64,000 nt of DNA from Methylocystis sp. ATCC 49242 (GTDB lineage Bacteria; Pseudomonadota; Alphaproteobacteria; Rhizobiales; Beijerinckiaceae). Numbering within the stretch: the stretch's first letter is position 1; every line of letters starts with the position of its first letter. Made by a program: the position numbers and the translations under genes. The stretch covers positions 3,922,934 through 3,986,933 of the forward strand of contig NZ_KE124774.1 in the NCBI RefSeq assembly GCF_000188155.2. Reading direction: 5' to 3'. The notes beneath the pieces are model-generated. The model was not told the DNA's origin and made no database searches. It saw only the letters and a list, made by a program, of their open reading frames with translations. This document shows positions 8,128 to 17,833 of the stretch, piece by piece.

Positions 8128-8547
8128 TTATCGACGCGGCGCGCCCTTCCTCGAATAGGTTCCGTCCGATTCATCGCTGCGGATGCTTTCGACAATAAGG
8201 CATGTTATCTCCTGCATCGCATGCAGATGCAACTGCAGCGCTTCAGTATTGGATCCAAGTTTCTCGACGAGACGGTTCAATCGTTGCTGGGCAAGGCTGG
8301 AAGCTCGGGGAGGGAGGTTGCGCGCGACGCGCGTGAACTCGAGCAAGGCGTGTGTCTTGCGTAGATTGAGCGCCTCGAAATCAATGCGCGCGCAAGACCT
8401 CAACACTTGCGTCTCGGCATCGATCAAATCTTCGAGCCTTTCAACGCATCGTATGAAGGCGATTTCGGCCAACGACGGCGGCGCTTCGTTCCCGGTGAAG
8501 CCTTCCACGTCTTCCTGAACTGAACTTGGCGCAAGAAACTCGTTCAT
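8128..8547 (-). CDS. FlgN-like flagellar export chaperone (putative)
   Basis: The 139-residue soluble protein starts at ATG 8547 after a GGGGG stretch. It is predicted to be almost entirely helical: IAFIRCVERLEDLIDAETQ, then LNLRKTHALLEFTRVARN, then RLNRLVEKLGSNTEALQLHL. Length and helix layout match FlgN, which escorts the hook-filament junction proteins FlgK and FlgL to the export gate; both lie in the same gene run. FlgN is poorly conserved, so the call rests on shape and context. The gene is 41 bases downstream of the flgJ-like gene. Confidence 0.55.
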   Translation of the reverse strand: MNEFLAPSSVQEDVEGFTGNEAPPSLAEIAFIRCVERLEDLIDAETQVLRSCARIDFEALNLRKTHALLEFTRVARNLPPRASSLAQQRLNRLVEKLGSNTEALQLHLHAMQEITCLIVESIRSDESDGTYSRKGAPRR

Positions 8548-8588
8548 CGACTTGCAACCCCCGATATAATCAACTTATTCGCGAACGC

Positions 8589-9080
8589 TCAGGCGCGAGG
8601 CATAGAGGGCGGGGTAAGCGGCCGCAACTCGGTGGGCGAATAATCGCCTTTGTCGATAATCCTCTGAATTCCGATGACTCCCGATTTCGCCAATTGAGTC
8701 CCCAGTTGCTCCGCCATCATGGAACGCCATATGTTGCCCGCGCCACCAGATCCGAAAGTTCCGCCTTCAACTTTCGGCAAAAGAAGCTCGAGCCAGCTTT
8801 GGAGTATGTAGGCTTCAAATTTCTGCGCGGCGACCGCGGCGGGGGTCTTAGCGGGTTGTGGCCGTGTCGCCAGTCCTGTGGATTTCGCGCTTGGCAGCGT
8901 CAGCAGGGAGCGGGCGGGATCTGCGTTCCGCGGGCCGTCGAGGATGGCCGAGAACGCGGTCGCAGGCGCGCCATGCGCGACGCTGATTTCGCTGAGACGT
9001 TTCATGGCAGCTTCGCGCTTGTGCGGATCAGCCGCGCGCGCGACGTCCGAGATGATGTCGGTTGAAGGGAAAATCGACAT
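8589..9080 (-). CDS. flgJ: FlgJ-like rod-binding protein (single domain, no muramidase)
   Basis: Start ATG 9080 (MSIFPSTDIISDVARA) is chosen; a longer frame to 9293 runs through the upstream gene. The product has 163 residues. Its core QKFEAYILQSWLELLLPK, then GGAGNIWRSMMAEQLGTQLA and KSGVIGIQRII, is the rod-binding (Rod-binding/PF10135 type) domain that caps the growing periplasmic rod. As in other Alphaproteobacteria, the C-terminal peptidoglycan hydrolase domain of enteric FlgJ is absent. A Pro/Ala linker precedes the core. It is 43 bases downstream of the fliJ-like gene in the same operon. Confidence 0.8.
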   Translation of the reverse strand: MSIFPSTDIISDVARAADPHKREAAMKRLSEISVAHGAPATAFSAILDGPRNADPARSLLTLPSAKSTGLATRPQPAKTPAAVAAQKFEAYILQSWLELLLPKVEGGTFGSGGAGNIWRSMMAEQLGTQLAKSGVIGIQRIIDKGDYSPTELRPLTPPSMPRA

Positions 9081-9123
9081 TGCGAGTCCCGGTTCGAGGT
9101 CAAATAAAAATAATACAGCTGAC

Positions 9124-9498
9124 TTACGGCGCCCTGACGTAATCGCGCTCGGACAGGCGGCGAAGTTCCTCGGCGGCCTGATCGCGACGCCAAAGATTGT
9201 TGACCCGTTCAAAAAGGCGCTCTGTCTGCTTGGCGCGCCGCCCTTGTTCGCGGACACGAGCCAACTGCGCGCAACGGGCGTCCTCGGCCTCAACGCGTCG
9301 CTGTGTCAGGATCTGCAGGCGTTTCAAGATTAGAATTGGATCCGCAAAATTCCGTTCGAGGGCCTCGAGCGCCGTCCGTTCCTGATCTCGCAAATCCGCG
9401 AGAATGGTTTCAATTTGCGCCAGTCGCATCGTCTGCAGCCGCCAAAGCTTGTTGCTGAGCGAAAGGGCGCGAGCCAGGCGTTCGCGTCGCGCTTTCAT
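9124..9498 (-). CDS. fliJ: FliJ-like flagellar export protein
   Basis: A 124-residue, highly charged protein that should form one long antiparallel coiled coil (KLWRLQTMRLAQIETILADL; RVREQGRRAKQTERLFERVN). It starts at ATG 9498 after GGGGATAGG and begins two bases beyond the fliR stop. FliJ is a coiled-coil stalk of the export ATPase that also contacts FlhA, and both flhA and fliR lie just upstream. Sequence conservation in this family is low, so coiled-coil character, length and operon position carry the assignment. Confidence 0.65.
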   Translation of the reverse strand: MKARRERLARALSLSNKLWRLQTMRLAQIETILADLRDQERTALEALERNFADPILILKRLQILTQRRVEAEDARCAQLARVREQGRRAKQTERLFERVNNLWRRDQAAEELRRLSERDYVRAP

Positions 9499-9500
9499 GC

Positions 9501-10253
9501 CTATCCCCGTATGAGCCAGGAGCCAAACTGCCCAGAAAAAGCGGTGAAGAAATCCTGGGCTACGATCGAGAAGCCATAAATCCCGAGGACGATGACGAAT
9601 GGCCCGGAGATGAAATACACCGGAACCTGGGGCGTAAGTCGCGCAAGGAAGCCAAAGGCGAGATTGACGATGAGCCCGAACAGGAGAAACGGACTACTGA
9701 TGCGAAGCGCCAGGAGATATGATTGTGTCAATACGCGCGTCAATTCGTTGAGGTACGATTCCGGCGCCGCGGGCGAGAAGACCGGCGTCGTCTGATAGGA
9801 TAGATAAAGCCCGCGTATCATTTCGAGATGCTGGTCGGTCACGAAGACCAGCATGATCGCGCAAATGACGACGAAAGTGGATAGGGCCGGGGCCGGCTCC
9901 GCTTCGATGAGAGCAGAGCCAAAAATATTGCCCAGGCCGATCGTCATTGCGACTGCAGTTGCGAGCGTCTCAAGAGCAAGAAAGTAAAGTCGAGCAAGGA
10001 GGCCGATGAACACGCCGATCGTCAGTTCTCCCATGATTATTGCGCCGAGTTTTAGAGGATCAGCGCCCCGTAGGCCCGGTTGAAGGGTATCGATGAGCGC
10101 CGGCGCGAGCGCCAGCGTGACTCCGATCGCGATGTACAGTCGAATGCGCACCGGAACGCGCTCGCTCGAGAAGCCCGGGGCAACCATGAGACAACCGCCG
10201 ATGCGGCAGAAAATAATGAAGGTCGGCGCGATGGCGCTTTCGAGCGGCGTCAA
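9501..10253 (-). CDS. fliR: Flagellar biosynthesis protein FliR
   Basis: This 250-residue inner-membrane protein has about six hydrophobic segments and the family's typical start region [23 protein letters not shown] (quoted in part), then [18 protein letters not shown]. FliR forms the export-gate pore with FliP and FliQ. The start is TTG 10253, inside the last codons of flhA (four-base overlap), implying translational coupling; no ATG gives a full-length protein. Its C terminus [21 protein letters not shown] is short compared with enteric FliR, as usual in Alphaproteobacteria. Confidence 0.93.
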   Translation of the reverse strand: MTPLESAIAPTFIIFCRIGGCLMVAPGFSSERVPVRIRLYIAIGVTLALAPALIDTLQPGLRGADPLKLGAIIMGELTIGVFIGLLARLYFLALETLATAVAMTIGLGNIFGSALIEAEPAPALSTFVVICAIMLVFVTDQHLEMIRGLYLSYQTTPVFSPAAPESYLNELTRVLTQSYLLALRISSPFLLFGLIVNLAFGFLARLTPQVPVYFISGPFVIVLGIYGFSIVAQDFFTAFSGQFGSWLIRG

Positions 10254-12337
10254 GATATCGTTCCAAGGGATTTGATCTGAACGCCGCCGGCGATTTCGAG
10301 ATGGGAGAGGACTGCTTGAGACGGAAACAATCGGCCGATGATAAGACGGACATAGGGCCGCGCCTCGGGGGTCGTGAGGAGGATGAAGACCTCGCCGCGA
10401 TCCATTCGCTCACGAATTGCCGAACCGCCATCTATCGAGAATTTCTCGACCAAAGTGGGATCGGCGTCGAAGCCGATGAGTTCGCCTTTGGCGTCCCGTT
10501 TGAGATGCTCGTGAAAAAACAGATCCCAGCGGTTACCAAGTCGCAAAATATTCAGTGCCCCGTCAACAGAGAGATCGCTGCAGATTTGTGAGGCGAGGCG
10601 CGTGCGGACATGTTCGACGATCGGTTCTGCGCGGCGCGCGAAGGGCGCAATTTCTGCAATCGATTCGAGAATGAGCTCGAAATTGCGGATTGACACTCGT
10701 TCGGCGAGGAGAAGTTTCAGAACACCCTGCAACGTGGAATTGGTGATGAGGTTTGGAATCATATCGTCGACGAGGCGCCGATATTCCGGCTCGAGCCGCT
10801 CGATCATGGCGCGCATATCCTTGTAGGTAAGAAGCTGCGCGAGATTATTACGTAGTGTTTCCGAAACGTGGGTTAGGAGAACAGATACCGGGTCGACCGG
10901 TGTAAATCCCTGCCGCCTCGCTTCATCGACCATGGCGTCGGGAATCCACATGGCTCGCATTCCGAAAGCGGGATCGACGGTTTCCTCACCAGCGAGGTCT
11001 GGCGCAGCGCCACGACCAACGATGACGAGGTGATGACGAAGGCGCAGTTCATGTGCGGCGACAAGGGCGCCCTGGATGCGGATTTGATAATTCTTCGGGC
11101 GCACGTCGAGATCGTCGGTAAGCTTGATTTCAGGAAAGACAAAACCATATGTTCGGGCGAAGTTTCTGCGCATCTTGAAGACGCGTTGCCCGAGTTCGGT
11201 CTGTGCCGGCAGCAGCCCGGCCCAAAGTTGTTTCCCGAGACAAATCTCGACACTTGTCGTTTTTAGAATCTCCTTCGTCGATTCTTTTGCTTCCTGTTGC
11301 GCTTGCCGCTCGAGTGCAAGCTGACTTTCGCTTTCCAGTTGGCGCGCCTTCTCGGCCTGCTTCGGGATGAGGTAGGCGACAAACGCCATGACGCCACCCA
11401 GCGCGACGAAGGGCGTCAGCGGCAGACCCGGGATTAAGGCGAGAACGAACATCAAGGAAGCTGCGACAAAAAGCGCCCGCGGATACATACCCAGCTGACG
11501 CAAGATGTTTTGCTCGGCGGAGCCGCGCGTGCCGCCTTTCGAAACGAGCAGGCCCGCCGATAGCGAGACGATCAGTGCTGGAATTTGCGATACGAGACCG
11601 TCGCCGACGGAGAGCTTTGTATATACGTCTGCGGCCGCGGCGAGCGTCATACCATGGCGCGTGACGCCAATGATTATGCCACCGAAGATATTCACGGCGA
11701 GAATGATGAGGCCAGCGATGGCGTCGCCGCGCACAAATTTGGAAGCGCCGTCCATAGAGCCGAAAAACGCGCTTTCTTCCTCAAGCTCACGGCGCCGGAC
11801 CTGCGCCTGTCGTTCGTCGATCAGGCCGGCGGACAGATCGGCGTCGATCGCCATTTGCTTGCCAGGGATGGCGTCGAGTGTAAAGCGTGCGCCGACTTCC
11901 GCGATACGCGTCGCGCCCTTGGTGATAACAAGAAAATTTACAGTTACGATGATAGCGAAGACTGTAAGACCGATGACGAAGTCGCCGCTCATCACGAGTC
12001 GCGAAAAGCCGCTGATGATGTACCCGGCCGCAGTCGAGCCTTCCGCCCCATTCGAGAGAATGAGGCGTGTGGTGGCGATATTGAGTGAAAGACGCAGGAT
12101 GGTGGCGACCAGCAGGACTGTCGGGAAAGAAGAAAAGTCGAGCGGCTTTTGAATCCACAACGCGACCATCAGGATCAGCACGGAAAGCCCGATGGAAAAT
12201 GCTAGCCCTGCGTCGAGAAGAAATGGCGGAATGGGCAGAAAGAAAATGCAGAGAATGAAGACGATCGACATCGCGAAACCGATGTCTTTCGAACTGCCTT
12301 CCGAAGGCCCCGGCCTCATGCCGACGGCGTCAGACAT
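10250..12337 (-). CDS. flhA: Flagellar export gate protein FlhA
   Basis: The 695-residue protein starts at ATG 12337 after GGAGCG. The N-terminal half holds eight membrane segments and the FHIPEP signature region ([19 protein letters not shown], then [17 protein letters not shown]), which lies between the membrane and cytoplasmic parts. The C-terminal half is the cytosolic domain that forms a nonameric ring and receives chaperone-substrate complexes. It is the central component of the flagellar type III export gate. It lies 48 bases after fliQ and overlaps fliR by four bases. Confidence 0.97.
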   Translation of the reverse strand: MSDAVGMRPGPSEGSSKDIGFAMSIVFILCIFFLPIPPFLLDAGLAFSIGLSVLILMVALWIQKPLDFSSFPTVLLVATILRLSLNIATTRLILSNGAEGSTAAGYIISGFSRLVMSGDFVIGLTVFAIIVTVNFLVITKGATRIAEVGARFTLDAIPGKQMAIDADLSAGLIDERQAQVRRRELEEESAFFGSMDGASKFVRGDAIAGLIILAVNIFGGIIIGVTRHGMTLAAAADVYTKLSVGDGLVSQIPALIVSLSAGLLVSKGGTRGSAEQNILRQLGMYPRALFVAASLMFVLALIPGLPLTPFVALGGVMAFVAYLIPKQAEKARQLESESQLALERQAQQEAKESTKEILKTTSVEICLGKQLWAGLLPAQTELGQRVFKMRRNFARTYGFVFPEIKLTDDLDVRPKNYQIRIQGALVAAHELRLRHHLVIVGRGAAPDLAGEETVDPAFGMRAMWIPDAMVDEARRQGFTPVDPVSVLLTHVSETLRNNLAQLLTYKDMRAMIERLEPEYRRLVDDMIPNLITNSTLQGVLKLLLAERVSIRNFELILESIAEIAPFARRAEPIVEHVRTRLASQICSDLSVDGALNILRLGNRWDLFFHEHLKRDAKGELIGFDADPTLVEKFSIDGGSAIRERMDRGEVFILLTTPEARPYVRLIIGRLFPSQAVLSHLEIAGGVQIKSLGTIS

Positions 12338-12385
12338 TTATTCGCTCCATTGCGCGGCGGCGCAAGCAGCCGCGGTCGTTTGCTT

Positions 12386-12652
12386 TCAGAAACCCGTTTC
12401 GATACGCGAATACACGAATTGCGCTAGGGCATAGATTTTCGAGCCGATGAATGGCGCCGATAGGCTCAAAACCGCGAGCATGGCGACGATTTTCGGCACG
12501 AAAGTCAGGGTCATTTCCTGCACCTGCGTGAGCGCCTGAACAAGCGCTACGATGACGCCGACGACCATCGCGGCGCCGACAAGTGGCCCGGAAACGAGTA
12601 GAATCGTGACGATCGTGCGATGCACGATCTCCAGAGCGTCGGCCTCGTTCAT
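12386..12652 (-). CDS. fliQ: Flagellar biosynthesis protein FliQ
   Basis: An 88-residue protein with two transmembrane helices (TIVTILLVSGPLVGAAMVVG and VPKIVAMLAVLSLSAPFIG) separated by the loop with LVQALTQVQEMTLTF. Length and the TQVQE motif are those of FliQ, a subunit of the FliPQR export pore. ATG 12652 lies two bases beyond the flgD stop, so the two genes are probably coupled. fliP is not in this window. Confidence 0.95.
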   Translation of the reverse strand: MNEADALEIVHRTIVTILLVSGPLVGAAMVVGVIVALVQALTQVQEMTLTFVPKIVAMLAVLSLSAPFIGSKIYALAQFVYSRIETGF

Positions 12653-12654
12653 TC

Positions 12655-13065
12655 TCAGCTGATTGTCACGCCGGGGCCGAGCAGCACCTTGCGGCCGTCG
12701 GCGAGGACTGCAATCATTCCGCCGTCATCGATCATCACGGATTTGACGACGCCGCTCGTCTTTCCATCCGCAGATGAAACTGTGCGGCCAATGAGAGAGC
12801 TGGCCTGCGACAATGCGGAATTTTCATTGAGGGACGCGAGCAGCGAATTTGTCTGGATGGCCTGTTCGACAGACGCGAATGTCGCCAGTTGTGTGACCGT
12901 TTGCGTCGGGTCCATCGGCTTCATTGGATCCTGATGCCGGAGTTCGGTTACGAGAAGCTGAAGAAAAGCATTGTAGTTTCCGGCGTCGGCTGCTGCGTTC
13001 GCGACGGACGCCGCTCTTGTGCTGTTGCTTGTCGCGAAAGGCGTTATTGGCACTGTGACGGGCAT
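12655..13065 (-). CDS. flgD: Flagellar hook-capping protein FlgD (short form)
   Basis: A 136-residue protein starting at ATG 13065 after AAGGAG. It carries the FlgD N-terminal block YNAFLQLLVTELRHQDPMKP followed by QTVTQLATFASVEQAIQTN, the part needed for export and hook capping. Residues 85-136 (LIGRTVSSADGKTSGVVKS...) form a shortened beta domain. Enteric FlgD is about 230 residues; the reduced form is normal for Hyphomicrobiales. It lies between flbT and fliQ. Confidence 0.93.
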   Translation of the reverse strand: MPVTVPITPFATSNSTRAASVANAAADAGNYNAFLQLLVTELRHQDPMKPMDPTQTVTQLATFASVEQAIQTNSLLASLNENSALSQASSLIGRTVSSADGKTSGVVKSVMIDDGGMIAVLADGRKVLLGPGVTIS

Positions 13066-13078
13066 GATGATTTTCTCC

Positions 13079-13488
13079 TTAGGCGACGTCGCGAGCGTGG
13101 ACCTCGCTCGCGCGGTTTTTCAATTCTGCTTCGATGGGAAATAGCGCGCGCACAGCCTTGAGCGCCTCGAACATTCGCTTGTTGTCGATCTGGCGAACAG
13201 CAACGCCGAGGCCATCGAGTATGCGACGGTCGCATGCGCCCTCGTTCAGCGAGACCAGCAGATTCCGGGCCAGCTCCATCGCCGCGTCGCAATCATTGGG
13301 CGAAATCAATATCGTCTGTATGGCGAAATAGAGCTGCTTGAGGGGCGTCGTGGCCTCCTCTGCCTGCATGACGTGATTTTCCAGCAGGAAGGTGACGTCG
13401 TTGAGAAGTTCGAGGCAGACCTTTCGATCGACCCGCAGAACAGCTCCGTTGATGAAGATTCGTTCGCCGCGTCTTAGAGAGATATTCA
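13079..13488 (-). CDS. flbT: Flagellin translation regulator FlbT
   Basis: The start is taken as ATG 13488 (MNISLRRGERIFINGAVLRV), two bases beyond the flaF stop; a TTG ten bases upstream would add three residues. The 136-residue protein has the FlbT signature RRGERIFINGAV and the helical body LKQLYFAIQTILISP. In Caulobacter FlbT binds flagellin mRNA and limits its translation until the hook is complete; in some rhizobia it has the opposite effect. It is paired with flaF as usual in Alphaproteobacteria. Confidence 0.93.
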
Positions 13489-13490
13489 TA

Positions 13491-13838
13491 TCAGACAAGT
13501 CCGTCTGCGATGAGCTGGTTGACTTCGATAAGGCCGTCGAAATTTACCGAACCGCCGGTGTCGATCAGATCAGCCTCGCGCCGAATCCAGAGGCCAATGG
13601 AGATCAGCGAGGCGCGCAGGCTTTCGGGCAGTCCGTTTTCGTCGTTGCTGAGATCTTCCATGAATATCGCCCACAATCGCCTCAGATAATTCGTCGCCTC
13701 GAAAGCTTCGGGAGTCAGCGGGCCACGCGTCTTGGCGACGGCGAGTTTCTTGATGGCGATCTCGAGCGCTTCTCGCTCCTTCGCGCGGGCGTTTTTTCCA
13801 GATTCGCTGGCGATCTCGGCGTAGCGTTGCTGATACAT
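13491..13838 (-). CDS. flaF: Flagellar biosynthesis regulator FlaF
   Basis: This 115-residue soluble helical protein starts at ATG 13838 after CAGGAGC. It contains the family blocks YAEIASESGKNARAKEREAL, then YLRRLWAIFMEDLSNDENGL and LRASLISIGLWIRREADL. FlaF works against FlbT in flagellin synthesis and assists flagellin secretion. It sits between flgL and flbT. No flagellin gene is present in the window, so its target lies elsewhere in the genome. Confidence 0.93.
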   Translation of the reverse strand: MYQQRYAEIASESGKNARAKEREALEIAIKKLAVAKTRGPLTPEAFEATNYLRRLWAIFMEDLSNDENGLPESLRASLISIGLWIRREADLIDTGGSVNFDGLIEVNQLIADGLV

Positions 13839-13863
13839 CGCGCTCCTGCTTCCAATTCGACTG

Positions 13864-14910
13864 TCAGAGATATTTCGCGAGGCTTAGCTGCGTGATTTTC
13901 GCAGTGAGCGTGTATGCGGTTTCGATCTGTGTCATCAGACCGTTTACGCGAGCCGCCGCTTCGGTTAAGTCAACAGTTTCGAGGCTGTTCAGGTTCATTT
14001 CAATGGCGTTGGACTGGATCGTCATCGTTTGATTTGCATTTACGACATTGCGCTGCATGACGCCGACCTGAGCCTGGGTCTTGAGAAGCGCGCTGATCGA
14101 ATCGTCGATCACCTCGGTCGCCGATTTCAACAAGGCTTTGTAGGCCGCGGAATTCATCCCGCTGGCGCCGAGATCGGTCATCATAGTGTATGCCATTGCG
14201 AGCTTTTGCAGGGCTGGAGCATTGGCCGTCACCGAAGTGTCGATAGTAACCGACATGGAAATTTGGCTCCGCAACGGCTGGTCCGACGCGTTCGACCAGT
14301 CCGTCTTCCACGCTTCAGGGGCGAAGAGAGCGGTCATGGGGCCTGAGAGGAACGCCTCCATTTGGTCGCCGGTGATGTCTGCGACGCGAGGGTCTGTTTG
14401 CGCAAATCCGAAGTTCGCGATAAAGGCGGCGTCGAGCGCGACTTTGTTCGGAGAGGGAGGATCGGCGAAGTAATTATTGATCGGCGCAACTTCGCTGTTT
14501 ACGCCGGCGAACAGGAAGGAGTCGCCATCGCCGCTGTTCAACGTCGATATGAAATTTGAGAGCGATACGCGGGCCTGTGTTTCGATTGCGCCGACATCGC
14601 CGCCGTCGTCCAAGGAAGACATGAGCGTTGCGCGCATGGCTTGCGCATTGGAGAGAAGATTTGCGATCGCCGTCTGCGTTGTGTCGAGCCTTGTCGATAC
14701 GAGGTCATTTGTGGCGAGGATCGACTGCGCAGTGTCATAGGTGTCGCCGAGCGAGTAGCTCAGTCCGGCCCGCATGCCAAGGGCGAGGCCGAGATCGGCG
14801 TGACGGCCCGTCGCCAGCTCCTTCTGGCTGCGGTCGAGATCGCGCTGCAATTCCACGAGCGTACGCCGGAGCGAGGTTGTGATGGAATATGTCGATGTAA
14901 GGTAGAACAT
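13864..14910 (-). CDS. flgL: Flagellar hook-associated protein FlgL (HAP3)
   Basis: A 348-residue protein if started at ATG 14910 (MFYLTSTYSITTSLRRTL); GTG 14919 three codons upstream is the alternative but has no visible ribosome binding site. The flagellin-like N-terminal coil (LVELQRDLDRSQKELATGRH) and the C-terminal coil (AAARVNGLMTQIETAYTLTA) are those of the hook-filament junction proteins. It is exported by the flagellar secretion system and joins filament to hook together with FlgK, whose gene ends directly upstream. Some variable surface-domain residues lie between positions 140 and 250. Confidence 0.88.
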   Translation of the reverse strand: MFYLTSTYSITTSLRRTLVELQRDLDRSQKELATGRHADLGLALGMRAGLSYSLGDTYDTAQSILATNDLVSTRLDTTQTAIANLLSNAQAMRATLMSSLDDGGDVGAIETQARVSLSNFISTLNSGDGDSFLFAGVNSEVAPINNYFADPPSPNKVALDAAFIANFGFAQTDPRVADITGDQMEAFLSGPMTALFAPEAWKTDWSNASDQPLRSQISMSVTIDTSVTANAPALQKLAMAYTMMTDLGASGMNSAAYKALLKSATEVIDDSISALLKTQAQVGVMQRNVVNANQTMTIQSNAIEMNLNSLETVDLTEAAARVNGLMTQIETAYTLTAKITQLSLAKYL

Positions 14911-14922
14911 TTCGGGCACTCA

Positions 14923-16395
14923 CTAACGAACCGCAGCGAACAGCGTGTCGAACATTGCGTTTATCGTCTCGAGAAGCTTGGCGGACGCCTGATAGGAGTT
15001 TTCAAGCGCGAGCATTTGCGACATCTGATCGTCGAGGTTTACGCCTGTCGCATTGGAAAGAGCCTGCGTCGTTTGCGCCACCATGGCGTCCTGATAGGTG
15101 ACGTTCTTCTCCGCCTGCGCGCGTTGCGCGCCGAGCCAACCAATCGAACCGGCGGCGATGGCGTTCAACGATCCGCTCGCGCCGAGTCCGGCCCCCGGAT
15201 CGAAACCTTGCTGCGTGGACGGCGCATTCACGAGTTGCAGGAGGCGTTCTGAATAGGCGGCGCCGCCGCTCTTATTGTAGACGTAATCAGGATTGCCGGA
15301 AATGCCGCCGTCGCGCAGGCGGCTGACGACGCCGCCCTTGTCGGGGTCAACATTGGCGTTGATTGTGATCTGGCCGGCAAGCCCGGGAATAAGCATCGAT
15401 CCGGGCGCACCGGGTGCTCCGGGATAAGTGAAAAGACCGGGCAGGGGCGCGCCGCCACCACCGGTTTGATCCGTTTCAGCAAATGCGGCGACGAGTCCGC
15501 GCGCGATTTCGTCGAGCTGCTTTTGAAACTGCGGCGCCGTTACGTCCCGCACCTGAGCGAATCCATTTATTGCGCCGGACTTCAGCGCCAATGGCGAATC
15601 CGCCCCGGTGACCTGCACTCCGTCGATATAAACAGCGGCGCCCTCGACGCCGGCGGTCAGCGTGGGGGTCGGCTGGAAAGTGACTGATCTGGGCGTCGTC
15701 TCGAAAAGCGTGACGCCGCTGTCGGTGTAAATCACCATGTCGTTGTTCGGCCGCGTGACGGTCGTGACGCCGATCTCGTTCGAGAGTTGCGTCAGTAGCG
15801 CGTCGCGCTGATCGAGCTGGTCAGTGATATCTGCGCCGGCGGCGGTTCCCTCGACGATTTCCCGGTTGAGCGCCGAGAATTTCGCGAGGATGTCGTTGAC
15901 GTCTTTGACCGATGACGCGATGTCTTCATCTGCCTGGCGTCGAATGCCCTGATTGGTTTTTGTCGCATCGTTGAGCGAGGCGACGACGTCCCTCGCAGCG
16001 GCGAGCGCGAGTTCCGCCGCCGTTTCATTGTCGGGCGCTGCGCTATAGTTTTGCAATGCGGTCGTGAGCCTCGTGATCATCGAGGCTGGCGATCGACTTT
16101 GCGCGGGGTTGGAAAGATTGAGCGCCCGGTCGATCTGGTCCAGCGCATCGGAGATTTGCGCGGCGGAGCCTTGCGCGGCGGTCGCCGACAGCATGCTGCG
16201 AAAGAGCGCCACATTCGCCATGCGGCCGACGCCGAGGAATTCCGCGGAGCCATTGGGAGCCGTGGCGATTTGCGAATATTTCGCGTTCACGCCGGGACGA
16301 CCGGCGTTCGATATGTTGCGCGAGACGACGCTGATCTGGCTCGATATGGTTCCGAGCGACTGCCCGGCAATTATGCTCGCGTTGGTCAGGGTCAT
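14923..16395 (-). CDS. flgK: Flagellar hook-associated protein FlgK (HAP1)
   Basis: ATG 16395 (MTLTNASIIAGQSLG) is preferred because GGAG lies ten bases upstream; GTG 16401 is an alternative. The 490-residue protein has the rod/hook motif SVVSRNISNAGRPGVNAKYS near the N terminus and the matching C-terminal helix VNLDDQMSQMLALENSYQA, which ends in the coiled part LLETINAMFDTLFAAVR. These ends are needed for export and stacking on the hook. The central region is variable. It lies between flgE (30 bases upstream) and flgL. Confidence 0.93.
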   Translation of the reverse strand: MTLTNASIIAGQSLGTISSQISVVSRNISNAGRPGVNAKYSQIATAPNGSAEFLGVGRMANVALFRSMLSATAAQGSAAQISDALDQIDRALNLSNPAQSRSPASMITRLTTALQNYSAAPDNETAAELALAAARDVVASLNDATKTNQGIRRQADEDIASSVKDVNDILAKFSALNREIVEGTAAGADITDQLDQRDALLTQLSNEIGVTTVTRPNNDMVIYTDSGVTLFETTPRSVTFQPTPTLTAGVEGAAVYIDGVQVTGADSPLALKSGAINGFAQVRDVTAPQFQKQLDEIARGLVAAFAETDQTGGGGAPLPGLFTYPGAPGAPGSMLIPGLAGQITINANVDPDKGGVVSRLRDGGISGNPDYVYNKSGGAAYSERLLQLVNAPSTQQGFDPGAGLGASGSLNAIAAGSIGWLGAQRAQAEKNVTYQDAMVAQTTQALSNATGVNLDDQMSQMLALENSYQASAKLLETINAMFDTLFAAVR

Positions 16396-16425
16396 GCTCA
16401 CTGAACTCCGGCTTCTGTCACGCGC

Positions 16426-17679
16426 TTACTTTAGATTGTTGAGAACCTGCAGAATTTCCGACGCGACTTGGAACGACTGCGTATTCGCGGTGTAGGAGCG
16501 CTGCGCGATGATCATTGTTGACAGCTCCGTCGCGAGATCGACGTTCGAGGCTTCGAGAGTCGCTGACGCAATGTCGCCGAAACCGCCCTTCCCGGGCGCG
16601 CCGACAGAGATGGGGCCGGAGGCGCCCGTCGCGGTATAGACGTTGCCGGTGTAGCTCGCGAGCTCCGTTGGCGCGGCGACATTGGCGATGCCGATCAGGT
16701 AGGCGGGCACCATCTGTCCGTTGTCGAGCTGGTAGCTCAGCGTGCCGTCCGACGAGATCTGCACCTGGCGGATAGCGCCGGCGGCGTTGCCGTTGACGGT
16801 GGCGTTGTTCACGACGAATGGCGCGCCAAGTTGCGTCGTATTGCTCATGTCGAGCGTTACCGACGCGCCACCCGGGACGGTGAAGTTTAGCGTGCCGCCG
16901 CTGGCGATGGATCCGTTGGCGGGGTTGAAGGTGAGCGTTTGCGTCGCGATCGGCCCCGAGGCATAGGGAAAGCCGCCCGATGTGGCGCCGGAAGCGTCAT
17001 ACATCGTCATTTCCCATGTGTTGTCCGCCGTCTTCGCATAATAGACGTCGAGAACGACAGGCTTGCCGAGATTGTCGTAGACGGTGAGCGACGTCTTCGC
17101 GCTGAATTGCGCGCCGGCGGTGTTGGTCGACGGCAGATTCGCTGCGGGAACGACCGTCGCCGACACGGGAAGGTTGGCGGACAGCACGCCCGACGTCGTC
17201 GGATTTGCGTAGAGTCGATCGTTGCGGATCTGCACGATGCTCATGCTGGAGAGCGCGTTTGTGGCAGAGGTCGTCGGCGCCGCGGGGCCGGCGGGAAAGC
17301 CCATCAGATAATAGCCGGCGGCGTTGACGAGCCGGCCCGAAGAGTCCGGCACGAAGGAGCCCGCGCGCGTGAGAAAGGTTCCGCCCGCGCCATCGGAGAC
17401 GACGAAGAATCCGTTGCCGCGAATAGCCATGTCTGTCGACGAGCCCGTATGCATGAGGGCGCCCTGGCCCGTGATGTCGTAACGGCTGCGCGTCGACACG
17501 CCGCCGCCGAACTGGTTGGAGCCTTGAAAACCCGATAGCACGGTGAGGAAATGCGTCGTGGCGCGCTTGTAGCCGACGGTGCCCGAGTTCGCGATATTTT
17601 CTGAAATATTGGCGAGCGCGTCGGACTGCGCGGACATGCCCATAATGGAAGTGTTGAATAAACCAAAAGTACTGCTCAT
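16426..17679 (-). CDS. flgE: Flagellar hook protein FlgE
   Basis: This 417-residue protein begins MSSTFGLFNTSIMGMSAQSD, and is followed by the rod/hook signature ALANISENIANSGTVGYKRA. It has the D1-D2 beta-rich core (TDMAIRGNGFFVVSDGAGGT) and the C-terminal hook motif EASNVDLATELSTMIIAQRS with YTANTQSFQVASEILQVLNN. It polymerises into the hook and is the first gene of the minus-strand flagellar run. The divergent PilZ-like gene and a candidate CtrA box lie upstream. Confidence 0.95.
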   Translation of the reverse strand: MSSTFGLFNTSIMGMSAQSDALANISENIANSGTVGYKRATTHFLTVLSGFQGSNQFGGGVSTRSRYDITGQGALMHTGSSTDMAIRGNGFFVVSDGAGGTFLTRAGSFVPDSSGRLVNAAGYYLMGFPAGPAAPTTSATNALSSMSIVQIRNDRLYANPTTSGVLSANLPVSATVVPAANLPSTNTAGAQFSAKTSLTVYDNLGKPVVLDVYYAKTADNTWEMTMYDASGATSGGFPYASGPIATQTLTFNPANGSIASGGTLNFTVPGGASVTLDMSNTTQLGAPFVVNNATVNGNAAGAIRQVQISSDGTLSYQLDNGQMVPAYLIGIANVAAPTELASYTGNVYTATGASGPISVGAPGKGGFGDIASATLEASNVDLATELSTMIIAQRSYTANTQSFQVASEILQVLNNLK

Positions 17680-17783
17680 GGCGCGCTCCGGATATGCTGG
17701 CCCGTCGTGAGTAAAGTCCCGCGAGCTTGTCCGAAGCTTTCATCGGCGTTGTGTGGCTTATTGCTTGGCAACCCTTCATTCGC

Positions 17784-17798
17784 TTAACAAAACATTAC
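17784..17798. promoter_or_regulatory. Candidate CtrA box between flgE and the PilZ-like gene
   Basis: TTAA at 17784-17787, seven bases, then TTAC at 17795-17798: the CtrA consensus TTAA-N7-TTAA with one mismatch in the second half. It lies about 105 bases upstream of flgE and about 35 bases upstream of the divergent gene at 17834. Class II flagellar promoters carry such sites in Caulobacter; activity here is inferred. Confidence 0.35.
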
Positions 17799-17833
17799 TC
17801 GGTTCCGCGAGAAGCGTTCGGAGAACGTGCTTA